A DNA stretch of 64,000 nt from Symmetrospora coprosmae (GCA_008802785.1 VUYT01000022.1:1-64000); one strand, 5' to 3'; counted from the first letter of the stretch, positions 33,601 through 45,082 are shown. Notes: a model not told the origin generated them from the letters alone. Program-made: numbers and translations.

Positions 33601-35432
33601 CTGGTTCTCCTCTTCAGCGTCGCGGTAGTAGGAGATGTGGCCCTCCCGGAGAACGAACCAGCGGGTGCGATAGCCACGGGCCATGTTGGTCCACTTGCTG
33701 AGGTAGCCTTTCATGACAGGCGGGTGCTGCCTGACATCCGCTGGAACTGTGCTCGACAGAGCAGGCGAGCCGCTTGAGATGCCAGCCATGCCTGTGAGAC
33801 CGCCGGGTGCCGAGAAGGAGGTCCGTAGTGCCCTTCCTTCGCTGGTGGCGCCCTGGCGGAGGAGTGCGCGGACGCTCTCGTCTTTCGCAACGTCGAGAGG
33901 CATCTTTCCCTTGCGGTCGCGCACAACCATGCTCGCACCACGCGCAGCACAGGCCTTGAGCATGTCGACGTCCTTGCGCCTGGCTGCTTCATGTACGATA
34001 GTGGTACCGCGAGAGCCCGGGGTGAGAGTCGAGAAGTCGAGGCACTTGGCCCGCCTGTAGATGATCGCAAGGTTAACTTGCTTGCCTCTCTGCGTCACGG
34101 AGTGGTTGAGCAGACGCACTCTTTCTGGACAAAAGCAAACAAGGCCTCCCTGGCTTCGGTTGGATCCAGGTTCGCACCGCTGCCCATGTGGGGCGAATGG
34201 CTGCTGTGCGGGTGCAGCGTGCTTGTTCCGTGCCGGGGAGTAGCAGAACCATCGCTTGGGCCGGTGGCAACGTAGCTAGCTAGCAGTGAAGCATAAGAGT
34301 CCAGGAATTGCGCTCGCGAGACTGCGGGTCACGAGACAGATGAGCATGAGCAGACGATCAAGCTCTTCGTTGTGCACAGCCGTCGCCTACCCTGAAGGAC
34401 CGTTGCTACATCGGACCCTTTGGCGACTTCGACCGGCGTGCGGCCATGCGTGTCTCTGAGCGTGTCGTCGATTCCTGGCTGGCTCAGGAGGAGCATGACG
34501 ACATCTGACCGGCCGAGACTGCTAGCCAGGTGAAGTGGAGTCTGCCCTTCCAGATCCTTTGCATTGACTAGTCTATTGCCGGGGCCGCTTGACAGGTGGC
34601 GAAGGACGAGGTCAACCGTCCCGAGCTTGGCACAGCGGACGGCGGTATGCAGAGGCGTGGGCAGCGATTGGGACCGCGAGACTGCAGCCTGTTGCAGTGG
34701 TGAGCTATCGATCAGGGCAAAGAGCTTTGTGCTGTCGCTCTGGCCCGGCTCGACTGGCGACGGAGGAGGGTCCGCCCATATGCCACGTTCGTTCGTTCGC
34801 GAAGGGCAGAGAGACAGAGATAGGGGCGGACGAGCGACATCAGCTGACTGCATACTATGCCAGTGTGAGGCAAGCGCACGCACACGTCCGCAGAGCTTCA
34901 AAAAGCTCGTACACCTTTAGCGATTCTTCTGGCGTCATTGCTGCCGTAAGCCCATGGGGGTGGTCGGAAAACGGGAGAAAGGGGGACGCAGATACGCAGA
35001 TGGATGGACGGGCGCAGCGCAAAGGCAGCAAAGGGTCAAAGGGTTGGGACAGCAAAGGAGCAGGCAGAGAAGAGTAATCAGCGACGGAGACTCGCAGTGA
35101 CATACGAGCTGGTCCTTCAGCTGTGACAATCGCAACTCACTCTGCCTCTCGACCCCTGCAGCCGCGAGTCCATCTTGCCCCGCAGCTCCCTGCCCATGCA
35201 CCTGCCCCAGTCCCGCATCCGCTGTGCTGCCCCTGCTCGTGCTTCTGTTGGCGACAGCCTGATGAAGCAGACTGTCTCTGTCCTTGGACATCGACGGTGC
35301 CATCTCTGCCGACGATGCCCCTCCTTCCTCTGCTGCTGTCCCGGTGGTCCCGCTGCTCTTCTTCTCATGGCTGAAGTACCCGCTGCCGCGCTTGGCAAGC
35401 TTCTTTGCAGCGTGCATCCTGTTGGAGGACAC
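30667..35432 (-). CDS. OSH1: OSH1-like oxysterol-binding protein (ANK-PH-FFAT-ORD)
   Basis: A lipid-transfer protein of ER-Golgi or nucleus-vacuole contacts that exchanges sterol and PI4P. In order on the protein: ankyrin repeats (PLHTAVRCAKLGTVDLVLRH; GQTPLHLASSLGRSDVVMLL; GRTPVEVAKGSDVATVL; and, after a gap, FSTLTPGSRGTTIVHEAARR then KDVDMLKACAARGASMVVRD); a PH domain (MKGYLSKWTNMARGYRTRWF ... WFLKGNHPVETLQWVNALRQ); a helical stretch (MEAKRIWEENMRSVVTSQAE); an acidic tract with a FFAT motif (SDDEDFYDAVE) for VAP binding; and the ORD with the EQVSHHPPMSACIAE fingerprint, TGERCVLTFKPRGWRG and GKADLG-like end strands. Start MSSNRMHAAKKLAKRGSGYF. Domain order equals yeast Osh1/Swh1, including the N-terminal ANK. 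Many short introns; all hallmark residues are present. Confidence 0.92.
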
Positions 35433-35871
35433 ACAGGCGAGCGGTGTATGCTGCTGTTCCTCCTTCTTCGTCGATGCGACCGATCTGGTGGGGAGCTCTA
35501 ATCGCTTGTTTGGTCTCGCGGAGAGCCCCGAGCCTCTCCCCTCGCCCGTGAGTCGTCGGTGACGTCCTCTGACAAGCTGAAAGCGCCGGGGCGGTCAAGC
35601 TTGCCCTCTCTTTCCCTTAAATCGACTGGAAGAAACGAGGACAGGATGTACAACCTCGTCCATGACTTGAGAAGAGGTCCACTCCGCTAGCGCTCGCCTC
35701 ATGGCATCGAGGTCTGCGCCTTATTACTTACGTTCCTCCCGCATCAAAATCCGTGGCGTCGGTCCTGTGACCCAATGCAGTTTCATATGCCTCGTCAAGC
35801 TAGATACTCCTCTACACCTTTATAAGCCGCGCGACGTTGCAGTCCTTTCTTCCTGGAGCCTAATATCCTCC
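35433..35871. other. intergenic
   Basis: Promoter of the OSBP gene plus the 3' end of the small Cys-rich gene, which lies on the same strand. Nothing else is visible. Confidence 0.45.
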
Positions 35872-36284
35872 TCAGCCCTTCCCATCGCCCTTCCCTGCAC
35901 ATGCACATTCAGGCCAGCCGTCGCGAAGGACGTCGTAGTACTCATAGATCGTTCCACTCCTCACGTCTTGCCTTGTGAGCACATGCTTCCGGGGCACGAC
36001 AAGGGAGGCGGAGCGATTCGCACCGGGCTGTCGAGGCTCACGCTCACGCTCACGCTTTAGCGCTTCTTGTGAACAGCGGAGAGCCGGTCTGCGCGAAGCC
36101 TCCATCTTGCAGGTCATCTCGTAACCCGGCGAACACGTTCCGCAGCTGCACTCCTCTTCGGCCTTGCATTCCTGCAACCACGTTAGAAAAGCCAAGTCGG
36201 GACCGTTGAGCTTTGCAAAGAGTAAGCAAGGCAGGGCGTGCCGCATACGGCCCGCTGGACACGCTCCATATCACGCTCTCCCAT
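35872..36284 (-). CDS. small cysteine-rich protein
   Basis: Two exons: 36284-36249 (MGERDMERVQRA) and 36171-35872, joined across a 77-bp intron with donor GTATGC, branch CTAAC and acceptor TTGCAG, giving 111 residues. Exon 2 begins ECKAEEECSCGTCSPGYEMT then CKMEASRRPALRCSQEALKR, six Cys within 35 residues, followed by a basic Arg/Glu run and a short tail ending CACAGKGDGKG. The Cys pattern (C-x5-C-x-C-x2-C-x7-C-x12-C) suggests a small metal-binding or disulfide fold. There is no signal peptide, so a cytosolic, nuclear or mitochondrial metal site is likelier. The family is unknown to me. An alternative reading uses another frame of exon 2 (stop 36050) but loses all Cys. Confidence 0.45.
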
Positions 36285-37000
36285 TCGAGCAGCCCGACTT
36301 GATTGACGCTATTCACTTTTCTTGGCTCGAGAAGCTGACTAACTCGTCAGCAGCCGCAAGCTTCAAAAAACGAATGATGCCAGTGCGAATGAGCAGCGGA
36401 CGTTGATCCCCTGCCTTACGCGCGTCGGCTCCAGCCTAATTGGCCAGAGGCGATGAGCCTGTTGGCCAAAGACTCTGAAGCATGGGGCCTTGGACGCAAG
36501 GCCTGGAGCAGGACATAGTGGAGGGTATCGGGTAGAAGGCGAAGGTATCTTTGGATACGACTGACGCTAAGACGGACCCAGACGTAGCATGAGTTGAGCC
36601 CTCCCTGACAGTACGTCAGGGGTGCCAGGTAGTAGGCATTCAGATATCGACATACGTTTATGTGAGGAGCGTCCTGCGATTATGTCCAGCGCACGCGAAG
36701 GTCGCTCAGAGCACCGCGAGCATTATATGCGATCAGGATATCGCCTGGGGGTCGGACCGAGCTTGCGAGCTTGCGCGTTGCTTCAGTGCGGCGTTGTCGC
36801 TGATCCGAGTCGCTGCTCCGCTCTTCCGATGACGGTCGATTCTCGGGGATAGCGACGCGGCGTCTCCGAGAGGCAGCTCGCCGAGCTCGACGTCGGGCAG
36901 GCAGGCGGCACGGGCAGGGCCAGGAGGGACTTTCGACCTCTCTGCTTTTGCGAGTGCTGCACGTACAGTCTTCCGCGCACTTACTATACACAGCAGGGAC
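36285..37000. other. divergent intergenic
   Basis: About 716 bp between the divergently read Cys-rich gene and the GGPP synthase gene. No coding character; it must hold both promoters. Confidence 0.45.
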
Positions 37001-38818
37001 ATGCAACCCTCCATCAGCTCACCACTGCCCTCGCCGCCCCTCAATGGCCACCACAGCAACGGCAGCAGCAGCAGCTCGAGCTCGAGCGAGATCGGCATGA
37101 AAGAGCGCCACATCTACCATCTCAAGCACCAGCAGCAACAGCAGCAGCAGCAACAACAGCATATATACATGGTCAATGGGTCTGCTTCAACGTCGGCCAT
37201 TTCATCAGGACCGTCGAATGGTGCAGGCGACATCTCCCTCTACGATGACTTCCTCGACAAGATCCACGGCTGTCCAGCATGGCCAGCTGAGAAAGAAGCT
37301 GTGCGCTGCTCTATACCTCGTGCGCATGATCTCATGTCCCTCTTGCTGACGGCAGCTCCGGCGCGCACGCCCGCAGACCGTCCTGGAGCCCTTCTCGTAC
37401 CTCGCCGCGACTCCGGGGAAAGACATGCGCGCCCAGCTCATTGACGCCTTCAACGTTTGGCTGCGGGTGCCAGAACGCAGCATAGAGGTTGTCAAGCAGA
37501 TTGTAGCCCAGCTGCATACTGCCAGCTTGCTGTGAGGCCCGAATACGCCTCTCCATCAGGGGCATGATCGTCGCTGGCCGGGAATAGACGTACTGACGCT
37601 AACGTCTCATCGCTCGAACGCAGCATGGACGACGTCGAGGACGACTCTCTGGTGGGCCGCTCCCCTTCTAGGCCAGGTCTGCGTCATCTGTGCTGATCCT
37701 TGGCCGCTCCCTGTCTGCCGCAGCTACGGCGAGGCATCCCCGTCGCCCACAAGATCTACGGAATCCCGCAGACCATCAACTGCGCCAACTACGTCTACTT
37801 CCTCGCTTATCAGCAGCTCTCCGTTCTACAAGCCCTCACAACGCAGCCACCTTCCTCCTCCGATCCTAATGGCACCGACGCAGCATCAGGCTATCCCCAG
37901 TCCTCAGCGGGCCCGTCACGCGCTGCATCTGAACAAGGCGCGATGACCTATAGCAGCCTGCTTGAGATCGTCAACGAGGAGCTGCTCAACTTACATCGCG
38001 GCCAGGGCATGGACCTGTATTGGAGAGACTCGCTCACGTGTCCGACCGAGCAGGAGTACATCGACATGGTCAGCAACAGTGAGTGATGACTCCGCGCTAT
38101 CTACGACGCGATGCTCTGGCTTCCACTGGCACCAGGACTAAGCGTTGACCTTGACCGGTCCTGGCAGAAACTGGCGGCCTCTTTCGGATAGCGATCCGTC
38201 TCATGGAGGCGACGTCACCGAGACCAGACAAGGGTGCCTACGTACCGCTCGTCAACATCATCGGCATTCTCTTCCAGATCGCGGACGACTACCAGAATCT
38301 GCAATCAGATGCCGTGAGTTAGGACGTGCAATCGGTGCGCAGGCGTTGAGCTCTGGAAACTGCAGAGGCTGATCTTCGGAGCCTACCTGTTCCCTGTCCA
38401 TCCGTTATTCCAGTACAAACAAAACAAGGGCTTCTGCGAAGATCTGACAGAGGGCAAATTCAGCTTTCCGATTGTGCACTCCATCCGCTCGGACACGAGC
38501 AATCAACGCATCCTCAGTGAGCCGCTGTGCCTTTCTCTCACGACCGATAGCCGCAACTGACTTTTTGATGGCTGATCTGCAGACGTGCTGCGGCAACGGC
38601 CGACGGACGAATCGCTCAAGATCTACGCAGTCAGCTACATGGACACACAGACGGGTTCATTCGAGTACACACGGCGTGTCCTGCGCAAGCTGGAAGAGCA
38701 GGCGCGGGCTGAGATTGCGCGGCTTGGAGGTAATAAAGGGCTGGAGAAGTTCCTCGACAGGATGAGTGGGATGATCGAGGGCTCTGCTGGGACGAGCCCG
38801 GACGTTGTCAAGGCTTGA
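37001..38818 (+). CDS. BTS1: geranylgeranyl diphosphate synthase
   Basis: Adds isopentenyl diphosphate to an allylic diphosphate to give GGPP for prenylation of Rab/Rho GTPases and for carotenoid-type products. After a low-complexity N-terminus with a Gln tract (37132-37159), the fold begins PWAPEKEA-like sequence and [20 protein letters not shown] then [12 protein letters not shown]. The first Asp-rich motif is [13 protein letters not shown], then [40 protein letters not shown], and the second motif [10 protein letters not shown], which is DDxxN as usual for fungal GGPPS. It continues [20 protein letters not shown] and [20 protein letters not shown]. At least six short introns. The stop at 38818 follows [15 protein letters not shown]. 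No lesion was seen. A Ser/Pro-rich insert of about 45 residues sits between the YFLAYQ and LLEIVNEEL helices. Confidence 0.93.
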
Positions 38819-38993
38819 GTCGGTGCAGCGTAGGCTTTCACGTCGCATTTGATGTTGTATGGCAGTGCGGGACAGTTGGCAGAGCGGCCTGAAGTCAGTC
38901 TATATAACGCATCTTGTGGTGTGCGACGCTACAGGGTCTATGGCTACATGAGCAGAATACAGATATGTCGGGGACATTCACACAGTCGCCTGC

Positions 38994-40016
38994 TCATGAG
39001 GTCTCATGCACTCCGCCAGGACTCCAGCAGTTGTCCTGACGACAAATTGGAGCACGTTAGGAGTATAAATCGCTCCCTCTGCGCGAAGCAAAGTGTGACT
39101 GACCTTCATGACCTTGTCCTAAATGTCGCGTCAGCGCGCACGTCAACCCATGATCTCAGCTCTTTGAAACTAGGCGTTCGGGTACGGTGCTGACCTTCTC
39201 GATAATGTACTTGCCTTGAGAACCGAAGGGGGCACAAAGCGTGATAAGTGCACCGGATCAGCGGCACTGGGGATTGAGGAACGCGAAGATGAGACATTTC
39301 TACGCCCACCCTCCTTGTACTTCTGCGCGGCGTCGTTCGCCTTCAGGTAGACCCATCCAAGAGGCGCGTCGCAACCACGGCAGGCGAGGTTCGAGATGGT
39401 GTGCATGCCCGTGAGAAGCATCTTCTGTTCGCTCTTCGCCAGACGGACATTGAAGCTGCCGGGTGATGGAGTGGAGCGGTGGCGTGCGGGGCGCGTCCCG
39501 CCGGTGGCGATAGAATGCCAGTTCAGGTGAGCATTAAGCGGCGAACCCCATTAAATGGACATTGGCAGTGTGGAAATGAGCACGAGATGGACGTTGTAGC
39601 TTAATAACTTGAAACGATAAGAGCGAGCCATGCTTACGCTGATCGCATTAGGAACGCCGGGCCAGCACGCCCGGAGAATGCTCTCGACACAAGCTCGTCC
39701 TGAACCACGCGGAAGCGGTAGAAGAGGGCGTCAGCGGAACAGCTGCATGTGAAGAGGGCTCAGACGCGGGCTATCAGTGCTCGAGGCTCGAGATGCGCCC
39801 TTGTAATCTCCGTCGCGGTCTGTCCGTCTGGCCATACGGCAGGGATCTGCACACGCTCACCTGCAGCGCCAGGTCGCAACCGCAGCTCGCGCAGATGTAC
39901 TTTGGCCGGTCGATCCAGATGAGCGACTCGTGTTCCGGTTCGGCCGCCTGTGTGCCGGCGACCGGCGAGGACGGCGGGCTTGAGAGGTCTGCCATGATCC
40001 CGCGCAGCAACGCCAC
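38994..40016 (-). CDS. Yippee-like zinc-binding protein (Moh1 type)
   Basis: Small nuclear or cytosolic zinc protein of the Yippee family. In exon order: a Ser/Pro-rich start (MALLRGIMADLSSPPSSP), then RPKYICASCGCDLALQ, DELVSRAFSGRAGPAFLMRS, AFNVRLAKSEQKMLLTGMHT, ISNLACRGCDAPLGWVYLKA, NDAAQKYKEG, GKYIIEK, DKVMK and DNCWSPGGVHETS. The two CxxC pairs (CASC, CRGC) are the zinc ligands, and KYKEGKYIIE...KDNxW is the family signature. The last two exons are tiny and were found from splice signals; without them the protein would end at 39156. Met 39995 is an alternative start. The first part is longer than in Moh1, as in other fungal members. Confidence 0.85.
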
Positions 40017-40237
40017 TGCGTTGGCGAGAGATCAAGGTGTAACCCGGGCAGGCGGGGACCAGTCCAATCGCAGTACGCAGTGCGGTACACAATGCATGTT
40101 GCAGACAGTATTATGGTATCCGTACAGCTCTGTCAGAAAGCACAGCCTAGGTGCGATAGAGTCCCGGTAGAGCGGACAATCGGAAATGGCTTCATCCATC
40201 GAAACACGAGGCTCTCAATCCTCGCCCACTTCTGCTA

Positions 40238-41381
40238 TCACTTTGGAACCGAGAAGCGAAGGCTGTAGGTGATGATGCTTGGGCGGTGCGAGACACGCTG
40301 GAAGGTACCGCGCGGTGCGCGGGCAGCCAGGCAGGGAGGGCCTGTCCATCTGTGTACACCCAGATTCTCCTTCTCCATATGCATGAATCTTCCAGAGTGG
40401 TGTTGGAATGTCCAATGCCGGCTGGCATGGCGGACGATTGCCTCGAGCTCACTGATCTGGGAGAGCTCGCCTTCGATCTCGAGGGTGAAGCGGCGGAGGT
40501 GCGCCAGATGCCGGAGGTGGGAGCCCCAAGCGTCAGGGTGGTGCGGGACGACCATGACGCCCGGCTGGTGCTCCTTTGTCATGTCGCCTTCGTGAGGAGC
40601 GCGTCCGCCCAGCTCGCGCGTCCACGTCTCCTTCATCCGGCTGGCAGTGACCGCGACAGGGAGACGCGGGTCGAGGCCAATGGGCTGCGACTGTTCCCAG
40701 TTCCACCAGTCTGACCTGCGCAGAGTGACAGTCAGGTACTCGACGTGCGCCATCTCGGCGCTAGAGCAGGCAAAGAGGAAGTTGTCGCATTCCAGCCAGT
40801 ACTGCTGCACCAGCCAGTGTGCCTTGCGGAGGTACTGAATAGGCGTCTCTGGATTTTGCCTAAAGGCTGCAAAGTGCCAGGGTGTGTCATCCTCCTCGAG
40901 GTCTGTGTCCTCGTAGTAGCCTGCAATTATCGGACCGAGCGTGGAGAAAGGGGGGTCGGCATCACATGACGCTGGTCAGCTGGTCGTTCCTGCGGTGAGG
41001 TAGCAGCAGCACAGGGGGGGTAAAGGGGCACCCACCAATCTGCTCTCGAGCATCTTGGGTCGCATCTGGCTCTCCTCTGGGCCCTCGGTAGCACCAGAAG
41101 GTGACGGTGTTGGCGGCGAGGGGCAGGTGGCACGCCTCGACGTAGGTCCTCCGGCACGTCCTCAGGAGAGGCGTATCGATCTTCTGAGCGTGCGTGTACC
41201 CGGGCCGACAGTAGTGCGTGTCCAAGTCGTACGGCCGGTCAGGGTCGTTGTACGCTGTGAGCGCTCGCGTCCATATCTCTGCTCGAAGCTCGGGCGGCAG
41301 TCTGGCAAAGAGCGGGGACTGCTCCTGCTCGTGGATGGAGTCGGCGTCCTGTCCAAGAAGGCGAGCAGACAGCGCCGTCAT
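40238..41381 (-). CDS. 2EXR/DUF7730-like protein
   Basis: The N-terminal exon starts MTALSARLLGQDADSIHEQE and then has the F-box-like head common in fungal 2EXR/DUF7730 proteins: SPLFARLPPELRAEIWTRAL. It continues KIDTPLLRTCRRTYVEACHL then PLAANTVTFWC, the pattern 'LL.TCR..Y.EA...LY..NTF.F'. Later parts read TPIQYLRKAHWLVQQYWLEC, DNFLFACS, VEYLTVTLRRSDWWNWEQSQ, HLRHLAHLRRFTLEIEGELS and IVRHASRHWTFQHHSG, ending FSVPK. Such proteins are expanded in fungi, and their function is not established; a substrate-adaptor role is sometimes assumed because of the head. Two or three introns. The gene is divergent from TRM11, with 279 bp between the starts. Confidence 0.72.
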
Positions 41382-41660
41382 CCAGTTTCACCGCACCGCA
41401 CCGCACTGGATGGCAATGCCGAGCTGGTGCGAGGGAACGAGTGTGAGCTGCGTGTCACAGCCTGTGTACTGGATGGGGGATAAGGAAAGAAGGGGGTTCA
41501 GCCAGCCGCTGCGGCGGGTCCCGGTCGATTGGGTCCTGGTCACGCCAGGCCAGGGACGGCGTCACGGTCACGAGCACTGTCGCGCCTCGAGCCCGTCGGC
41601 GGCATTTCACGCTCAACACCACACTGCCTGGCAGATCTCCTCGTCGGAAAGGCAGGGAGG

Positions 41661-42021
41661 ATGGTCAAGCAGTACCTCATCCTGTTTGCTCACTCTCTGC
41701 CGAGCTTCAGGATTGAGGAGCTCACAGCCGTCGCACAGTACCATGCCATCAAAATTCACTATGACGCCGGCAATGCAGTCGACTTGTCGGCAAGTCTGCA
41801 CAAGCTTCTTGACTTTCACACTGCTCCTGGCTGATCTGCGTACGCTCTCCCTTGCTGCCTGCCTGCACCTCCGTATGCCCGCTCTCAGACACCGTTCATG
41901 GTGGTTGGGCTCGAGTCCGACGAGGATGCCAGGAAGCTCGGTGCGCGTGCGGTCCTCATCAGGAGCATCTACGAGTTATGGGTACATGGTGAGGCTCGCA
42001 GTATGCCGGCAGAACGCGTCT

Positions 42022-42054
<33 letters not shown>

Positions 42055-43740
42055 GGACATCCAGAAATACGCGTGCAGACGGACGCGCATAGACTGATTC
42101 TCGCCACCATGTTGTCGCGAGCAGAACCAACCTACGAAGCGGTCCACGCCGAGATGAAGAAGAACGATGCTGTGCGCGCGCTCTGGTCGGCGCATTCAGA
42201 AGGCTGTTCTTTCAGGTTCGAAGTCACCGCTTTCGGCAGCAGGCTCAGTGACGGCGAGCAGAGAAATATCTTGAACAGCTTCTCCTACATGGGCTGGACG
42301 GGACCGATACGGATGAGAGACCCGGACGTCGAGGTCAGTGTGATTGAGGAGTATCCGCCGTCCATCGAAGGGCGGAAACCGTACGAGAGCGAACGGCTTG
42401 GCATCTGGGTGGGGAGGAAGGTGAGTCTGTGTGCGCCTTCTCCAGCATCAAGCGGCGTGAGTTGATTCCCTGACGGCTATCGCAGATATGCGTAGGGCAA
42501 AGGGAGCTTGTCAACACCTTCGACGTCAAGAAACGGGTCTACATTGGCAATACCACCATGGAAGCGGAGGTCTCGCTCGTCATGGCGAACCAGGCTCACG
42601 CCGGTCCAGGAAAGCTTGTGTACGACCCTTTCGTCGGCACGGGATCCATGCTCTACACGTCGGCATGGTTCGGAGCGACCTGCGTGGGTAGCGACATCGA
42701 TGCGAGGTGACTCGTCTGCTCCTTGGCATCAACGCCCAGGTTGTAGCTGAGGCCTCATCCGCTACAGACATATTCGGGGAAAGGAGAAGGGGAAGTCGCT
42801 CTTCGACAGCGCGGCACAGTATGGGGTCCGGCATCGAATATTAGACTGCTTGAACTTCGACTTGACCCAGAATCCATGGAGGGTTAGCGGGATCTTTGAC
42901 GCGTGAGCAGCTAGTATCTGTGCTGAGCACCGGCAATGAGCTTTGCTGATGCCAGCCCTGTACCTCAGGATTATCACAGACCCGCCGTATGGCGTCCGGG
43001 CTGGGTGAGTGAGTGGGATCGCAACTAGGCTCGGCCAAACCCCTAACAGTTCCTGTTCCCAGTGCAAAACGTCTTGGCCGCAAAGACGAGAACCGGGTCA
43101 GAGATACGCCCTATATCATGGAGAACGGCATCGCATCTCACGAGTGGGTCGAGCCAGCGTCGGACAAACCTGATGAAACCTTCTGACCGTGTTGACCCGA
43201 CCAGACTGCCGAATTACGTTCCGCCTTCCAAACCGTGGGAGATGTCCGAGGTGCTGTTGGAATTGCTCCGGCAAGCCCTTGTCATGCTCAAGCCTGGCGG
43301 TCGCTTGGTCAGTGATGCTCGGTAAGCTCAGGGTGTGCATGTTGACCAATATTTCAGCGTCTCCAGGTCTATTGGCTCCCAACCGTCACGAGCGAGTACA
43401 AGGATAGCGATGTCCCGCAGATGAAAGGCCTAAAGTTGATAGCCAACTCCGAGCAGAGCTTCGGAAAGTGGGCGAGAAGGGTACGCTGCTCCTGCTTTCC
43501 CGTGGCGCTGGTTCTGACACTGACAGCTAGGCCTCCGGTGCCCTCCCATACTTTCAGCTGATCACGATGGTCAAGCTGAATGACACGCAAGAGGAGATCG
43601 ACGGGGCAGGCGCTGGCGCTGACAGTAGTCAGGCGGGCGCTCCCGGCCACTTTGACTTCCGCGATGCCTACTTCAAGAAGTTCCCCGATAGGGCAGCGCC
43701 CACGGAAGCCGGTAGGGAGCGAGACACAGCCACCTTGTAG
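41661..43740 (+). CDS. TRM11: tRNA (guanine-N2) methyltransferase TRM11
   Basis: Catalytic subunit of the Trm11-Trm112 complex that makes m2G10 in tRNA. It starts MVKQYLILFAHSLPSFRIEE and continues YDAGNAVDLSASLHKLL, PFMVVGLESDEDARKLGARA and VLIRSIYELWVHG (the Trm11 N-terminal/THUMP-like part), then FRFEVTAFGSRLSDGEQRNI and YIGNTTMEAEVSLVMANQAH. The Rossmann methyltransferase has KLVYDPFVGTGSMLYTSAWF (motif I), CVGSDIDAR, FDLTQNPW and the catalytic motif IITDPPYGVRAGAKRLGRKD, then LLRQALVMLKPGGRLVS and VYWLPTVTSEYKDSD. The end is ITMVKLNDTQEEID plus a Gly/Ala linker and FPDRAAPTEAGRERDTATL. About eight exons. The intron after VHG runs into a (GCA)10 tract at its acceptor. No break was seen in the catalytic core. 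Confidence 0.92.
42022..42051 (+). repeat. (GCA)10 microsatellite at a TRM11 splice acceptor
   Basis: Ten perfect GCA units on the plus strand, offering at least ten CAG acceptor sites in a row. Whichever CAG is used, the downstream frame is the same and only the number of Ala codons before GHPEIRV changes. Confidence 0.9.
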
Positions 43741-43899
43741 GCTTCGATTGGGCGATGAGCGCACGTGGCGGGACGTGCGAAGTTGTTATATATCTACGGC
43801 AGCGGGCGAGTTAGCTTGGCGTGCCTGGCAAAGCACCAAGTGTACCCGGAGTTCTTACCAGCTTCATCGCAGCCGACGATGTGGAACAAGGCTTTGCAG
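43741..43899. other. short convergent intergenic
   Basis: TRM11 and the RRM-like gene end toward each other within about 160 bp. Confidence 0.6.
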
Positions 43900-44600
43900 T
43901 TATGGGCTTGACGCCTCCTTGGTCGGCAATGTGTTTGCAGTGGCTGTTGCTTTGCGCTGAGCGCGCTCTTGCTCTCGTTCAGCACGTTTCTTCCAGCCAG
44001 GGCGAAGTCGTCCAGGCGTAGCGAAGCCATCGAACGTGATCAGGATATCTTGTAGCTCCTGATCGTGCATTCCGGAGCGCAACGGCTCACTTCGAAAGCC
44101 GATGGGACCTGCAAGTGGACAGGCCTGAGCACCTTTGTAACCAGTGTGGACGTCGAGGCACACGCACCTTGGTAACCCATGGTCTCGGCGGTCAGGATCA
44201 ATGTCCGACCTTGCACAGTTGACGTCTCAGGCTCGGTGACGTTCTTCAAGCGAAGCTTGCTTCTGTAAAGCTCGGCCAGCGTGGATCCATCTGACTGAAC
44301 ATTCTGCCTCGTGGGTACGACAATCTCCGGCGCCGCCAGGAGCTGCTCGGCGACCTCGGGCTCGAATGAAACGGTAGCGTAGCCCATCAGGCGTTTCGTG
44401 TGCTGGTCCTGTCGTTCCTCATTTTGCTTTCAGCGAGCTGGCCCGTTTTTTGTTCCGCGCAAGCCAGCGGAACTCACCCGAGGAAACCGGATGGACGACA
44501 CGGCTTCCCGACCGAAGTGCGCCTCGAGGTAGCGCATGATGCTGATCGCTTCCAAGCTATTGGCGATGCCCTCTGCAGAGCGGAGAATGAGCCGGAGCAT
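43900..44600 (-). CDS. small RRM-like protein
   Basis: Exon 1 (from Met 44600) reads MLRLILRSAEGIANSLEAIS then IMRYLEAHFGREAVSSIRFP and R, then a GTGAGT donor. Exon 2 reads DQHTKRLMGYATVSFEPEVA then EQLLAAPEIVVPTRQ, LAELYRSKLRLKNV and TLILTAETMGYQ. The last exon gives GPIGFRSEPLRSGMHDQELQ, DILITFDGFATPGRLRPGWK and KRAEREQERAQRK, with stop 43900. The order beta-alpha-beta (IRFPR)-beta (MGYATVSFE, an RNP1-like strand)-alpha (PEVAEQLLAA) fits a degenerate RNA-recognition motif. The basic C-terminus supports RNA binding, and a mitochondrial role is possible given the hydrophobic/Arg start. A stop lies upstream in frame, so Met 44600 is the likely start. One or two tiny exons between 44090 and 44190 are uncertain. 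Confidence 0.5.
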
Positions 44601-45082
44601 GATGTTGAGGTGTGGTGGGCAAAAGGGACAGAGCTCCGAAGGGCCTCTCGAGGGGCATACTCAGGACGACGGGGCTGCTATCCTGGAGGATACAATAATT
44701 GTGTTCGACGAAGGCAAGTGGCGGACGTCTGCGCGATTCACTTTGGTCTCACCTCGCTCAATGCATGAGAACGCTTGAAGTTGCTGGGTGCCTGAACGCG
44801 CAGGGTCGGGCGATGCAGCCTCTAGATCTCCGGCGCGACAGGCGGCGGAAAAGGTAGGGAGGCTCTCATGGCATCTGACTCTATTACTGAACATACATAC
44901 ATGGCATCGGCTAGCCTGCAGCTCCATGTGGGCAGTCCCGGGTCCCGCCGCTGCGCCCAAAAAGTAGGCAACTTCTCGGTTTTCCGCGAAACTGCGGGAA
45001 TCGCTCCCAAATCACCGAAAGAAAAAAGCTCGGCCTTGCAGGCGTTGCAGAGCGAGCTGACAGGAGCAAAAGAAGAGTCTGC
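44601..45082. other. intergenic between RRM-like gene and tRNA
   Basis: No coding sequence was recognised. The 3' trailer of the tRNA (TTCTTTT on the minus strand, about 45068-45074) is probably a Pol III stop signal. Confidence 0.45.

Noticed and set aside
42000-42100. Poly-Ser run as protein sequence of TRM11
   Set aside because: That frame does not continue the methyltransferase. The in-phase reading gives Ala, and part or all of the tract is probably intronic.
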